A stretch of DNA of 64,000 nucleotides from an uncultured Clostridia bacterium (lineage in GTDB: Bacteria > Bacillota > Clostridia > Oscillospirales > Oscillospiraceae): positions 186,001 through 250,000 of the forward strand of contig CAMCKD010000001.1 in the NCBI GenBank assembly GCA_945875335.1, in the 5' to 3' direction. A program made the position numbers and the translations under genes. Within the stretch, counting starts at the first letter, position 1; each line of letters starts with the position of its first letter. The notes under the pieces are model-generated. The model saw only the letters and a list, made by a program, of their open reading frames with translations, searched no databases and was not told the DNA's origin. Shown piece after piece: positions 61,525 through 64,000 of the stretch.

Positions 61525-61632
61525 AAAAACAGCCCTCGATGCACCAAAACTGCACCGAGGGCTATCTTTCGCTCTTCGTATCTAACATCAGCTTCTAAAC
61601 CTCTCTTTCTTCAAATTGGTGACGCTCTTCAT
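61523..61632 (-). ncRNA. Mini transcription unit 2: short ORFs plus terminator
   Basis: Minus strand. MKSVTNLKKERFRS (61588-61632) overlaps by TGATG the ORF MLDTKSER (61562-61588), followed by AGCCCTCG...CGAGGGCT and T-run (61523-61563). Shares AAGAAAGAGAGGT, LD-KSE peptide and terminator core with unit 1. A possible promoter TTGAAA-17-TAGAAT lies about 150 bases further upstream on the minus strand. Confidence 0.5.
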
Positions 61633-61882
61633 TCCCCTGAATTGCCTCCGCTCTCAATTCATATTCTGGCTGATATGATTTCCTTTTATTTCATCGGAGG
61701 ATTGCATCTAACAAAGTGCGTCTGCATCGCCCAGTTTATTGGGTTTTGTGAAGGTTCTTTCTCTTACCTCTTGTCTATATTCTAGCGCCGGAGCAGTCTT
61801 TTTTCAAGCCGCAATTCTTCATAAAAATATGGGTTTCTTTTCATGCAACTGGGAGAAATCCTGGTATTTCCGCTGTCAACCG

Positions 61883-62011
61883 TTGACGGAAGAACTGCAT
61901 TATGATAGACTAATAATGTTCGGCGGCCTTCGGGCCGTCTTATTGTTTTATTCACAGAGACACAACTCAGACCGCTGACGCACAGCAATGTGAGCATCAG
62001 CGGTCTGTTTG
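61883..62011 (+). ncRNA. Possible small RNA with own promoter and two hairpins
   Basis: Plus-strand TTGACG (61883-61888), 17 bases, TAGACT (61906-61911). Then GGCGGCC-TTCG-GGCCGTC (UUCG tetraloop; 61922-61939) and a 14-pair stem CAGACCGCTGACGC/GCATCAGCGGTCTG (61968-62007) with T-rich tail. No gene on this strand. The first hairpin with TTATTGTTTT could itself terminate. Confidence 0.45.
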
Positions 62012-62019
62012 TTATTTTA

Positions 62020-63390
62020 TCAGATGGTCTGCGCGATTCTTCTTGCCACGTGGACACCACTGGCGGAGGCATGGGACAGGGAGTGGGTCACGCCGGAGCC
62101 GTCGCCGATGACATAGAGCCCGGGGTGGCAGCTTTCCAGATTCTCGTCCAGCTCCACCTCCATATTGTAGAACTTGACTTCCACGCCATAGAGCAGGGTG
62201 TCATCATTGGCAGTGCCGGGGGCGATTTTATCCAGAGCATAGATCATTTCGATGATGCCGTCCAAAATTCGCTTGGGCAGCACCAGGCTCAAATCGCCGG
62301 GAGTGGCTGCCAGGGTAGGAGTGACCAGACCCTCTTCAATCCGCTTCTCGGTGCTTCTGCGGCCCCGCACCAGGTCACCGAAGCGCTGGACGATGACGCC
62401 GCCGCCCAGCATATTGGAAAGCCGGGCGATGCTCTCGCCGTAGCCATTGCTGTCCTTGAAGGGCTGGGAGAAGTGCTTGGCAACCAGCAGGGCAAAATTG
62501 GTGTTCTCCGTCTGCCGGGCCGGGTCTTCATAGCTGTGGCCGTTGACGGTAATGATGCCGTTGGTGTTCTCGTTGACCACGATGCCGTGGGGGTTCATGC
62601 AGAAGGTGCGGACGTTATCCTCAAATTTTTCCGTACGGTAGACGATTTTACTCTCATACAGCTCGTCGGTCAGGTGGGAGAAGATCACGGCGGGCAGCTC
62701 CACCCGGACGCCCAAATCCACCCGGTTGGAGCTGGTAGCAATGTGCAAATCCCGGCAGACCTGCTCCATCCATTTGCTGCCGCTGCGGCCCACAGAGGCA
62801 ATGCAGCTGCGGCAGGTGTATCGCCTGTCCCCCACCAGAACGGCAAAGCCATCCGGGAGTTTCTCAATGCTGGATACCGGGGACTCAAAATGGAAGTCCA
62901 CCTGATCCTTCAGTTCGTCGTAAAGCGCACCCAGCACCACCAGGTTGATGTCCGTGCCCAGATGGCGAACGGAGGCATCCAGCAGCTTCAGCTTGTTCTG
63001 CATGCACTTTTTCTTCAGAGCGGTGCCGGTGGTGGAATAGAGCTTGGTGCCTGCGCCGCCGTGGGACATGTTGATTTCGTCCACATAGCGCATCAGCTCA
63101 ATGGCCTGCTTGCGGCCGATGTGCTCATAAAGGGTGCCGCCAAAATCATTGGTGATGTTGTATTTTCCATCAGAGAAGGCTCCCGCGCCGCCGAAGCCGC
63201 TCATGATGGAACAGGTTTTGCAGCCGATACAGCTTTTAATCTTCTCCCCATCAATGGGACAGCGGCGCTTGTTCAGAGCGAAGCCCGCCTCAAACACGGC
63301 AACCTTCAGCTCTGGTCTTTGCTTTTTCAGTTCGTAGGCCGCAAAAATGCCGCCGGGGCCTGCGCCGACAATGATCACGTCATAATCCAT
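62020..63390 (-). CDS. FAD-dependent oxidoreductase of the COG2509 type
   Basis: 456 aa. Start YDVIIVGAGPGGIFAAYEL is the FAD-binding dinucleotide fold; CPIDGEKIKSCIGCKTCSIMSGFGGAGAFSDGKYN contains four Cys that might bind a metal; the end DGSGVTHSLSHASASGVHVARRI is the second FAD element. The family is annotated only as uncharacterised FAD-dependent dehydrogenase. Monocistronic. Confidence 0.85.
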   Translation of the reverse strand: MDYDVIIVGAGPGGIFAAYELKKQRPELKVAVFEAGFALNKRRCPIDGEKIKSCIGCKTCSIMSGFGGAGAFSDGKYNITNDFGGTLYEHIGRKQAIELMRYVDEINMSHGGAGTKLYSTTGTALKKKCMQNKLKLLDASVRHLGTDINLVVLGALYDELKDQVDFHFESPVSSIEKLPDGFAVLVGDRRYTCRSCIASVGRSGSKWMEQVCRDLHIATSSNRVDLGVRVELPAVIFSHLTDELYESKIVYRTEKFEDNVRTFCMNPHGIVVNENTNGIITVNGHSYEDPARQTENTNFALLVAKHFSQPFKDSNGYGESIARLSNMLGGGVIVQRFGDLVRGRRSTEKRIEEGLVTPTLAATPGDLSLVLPKRILDGIIEMIYALDKIAPGTANDDTLLYGVEVKFYNMEVELDENLESCHPGLYVIGDGSGVTHSLSHASASGVHVARRIAQTI

Positions 63391-63447
63391 GGGAATTCCT
63401 CCGATTTTCTATGTTGTACTATATTGTAACCCATATATGTTAACATT

Positions 63448-64000
63448 TCAAGCAGTTTTATTTTCCGTCTCCCCCGCCAGGACCCGCTGGCGATACTTCT
63501 TTTCATGGGAATCCACCGCAGTGCCCAGCGCAAAGCCTGCCGCCATGCCGAGGACCATGCCCAAGGCCATATTCCCAGCTGACATGCCAACGGATATGCC
63601 GCAGCACATGCCCAGCATCATGTACACCATGGACATTGGGGCAATCTGCTTTTCCCGGCGGAACCGGGGGCCCTCCCGCCCTGTTGTTCCCGTGGGCTTA
63701 AAATCCAGCTTGGATAAAACACGCTGGGAGGCGGCGTTATCCGATAGGGTTTCCGCCTCCACAGCATACACATCCTTCTGAGAAAAAGCCCAGTCCAGCA
63801 TCACCCGGGCGGCCTCGGTCATGTAGCCCTGGCCCCAGTAGGGTTCCTCCAGCCCATAGCCCCATTCCACGGTGCCTTTGACCGGCGGGCCCTTGAAGCA
63901 TAGGTCGCCGATGGGGGTGCCCTCCCCTTTCAGTTTGATCACCCAAGGGGTATACCAGAGCCAGTTTTCCGGCTCCTTTCGGCAGCCCTCCAGCATTTCC
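63448..64000 (-). CDS. GNAT acetyltransferase fused to a glycine-rich membrane segment (5' end outside window)
   Basis: Partial: the frame stays open to the right edge. The GNAT part (GYGLEEPYWGQGYMTEAARVMLDWAF, SQRVLSKLDFKPTG) is RimJ/RimL-like. Residues about 120-165 form a Met/Gly-rich hydrophobic stretch (MVYMMLGMCCGISVGMSAGNMALGMVLG) followed by a charged tail. A membrane-tethered acetyltransferase would be unusual. Substrate unknown. Confidence 0.75.
   Translation of the reverse strand, partial: EMLEGCRKEPENWLWYTPWVIKLKGEGTPIGDLCFKGPPVKGTVEWGYGLEEPYWGQGYMTEAARVMLDWAFSQKDVYAVEAETLSDNAASQRVLSKLDFKPTGTTGREGPRFRREKQIAPMSMVYMMLGMCCGISVGMSAGNMALGMVLGMAAGFALGTAVDSHEKKYRQRVLAGETENKTA

Overview
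The window reads as one contiguous piece of chromosome from a fairly GC-rich, anaerobic, Gram-positive Firmicute, most likely a spore-forming Clostridia of the Oscillospiraceae/Ruminococcaceae type. The signs are strong Shine-Dalgarno sequences before most genes, Firmicute families (BioY/bifunctional BirA, DUF1934, LytTR regulators, ABC-F protein), a GerA-type germinant receptor locus, and an anaerobe's oxygen-defence set (reverse rubrerythrin, rubredoxin, desulforedoxin-like protein, PerR). The taxonomic placement is inference; there is no rRNA here. I see no prophage, intact insertion sequence or CRISPR array.

Layout. 0-10 kb: a large secreted lipoprotein with about 13 regular CxxC repeats, a YdcF-like protein, an exonuclease/HAD/NnrD/lipoprotein operon, a MazF-like toxin without a visible antitoxin, and the bioY/birA pair around a BirA operator. 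10-22 kb: murC-ddl-DUF1934, a heterodimeric ABC exporter, a Fic protein with a changed catalytic motif, a LytTR two-component pair and a duplicated beta-helix secreted protein. 22-31 kb: prfC-DUF5662, an iron-type ABC importer, a HTH regulator gene broken by one amber codon, and an aminotransferase. 31-34 kb: the oxygen-defence cluster with a perfect PerR/Fur-type palindrome. 34-42 kb: tRNA-Leu, a ferredoxin-thioredoxin-reductase-like protein, a reduced ger operon, Nudix-mnmE, and a cysteine desulfurase-GtrA pair. 42-52 kb: gdhA, a methionine cluster (Gfo/Idh-metY-metA), tag, an SGNH hydrolase and a membrane HD-GYP protein. 52-64 kb: tRNA-Gln with a duplicated 3' end, an ABC-F protein behind what looks like an attenuator, and a string of small accessory genes (six GNAT genes occur in the whole window), a MerR/TipAS regulator, an MBL hydrolase and a COG2509 flavoprotein.

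The most striking feature outside genes is a family of about 200-bp palindromic repeats, at least six full copies between 24 and 53 kb. Their ends are inverted copies of a GTAGGGG-type sequence that is itself a small hairpin, and the hairpin core comes in different but always self-complementary versions. One copy appears nested in another. Other candidates for new biology are two related mini transcription units (about 56.4 and 61.6 kb), the ABC-F leader, and an orphan promoter-hairpin-terminator unit near 61.9 kb.

How genes work together: metY and metA (Glu111 version, so acetyl-CoA-type) convert homoserine to homocysteine by direct sulfhydrylation. BirA senses biotin status and probably shuts off bioY. 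PerR probably controls rubrerythrin and a flavin reductase, with a free-standing rubredoxin as likely electron carrier. Functions are family-level assignments made by reading motifs; no database search was run.
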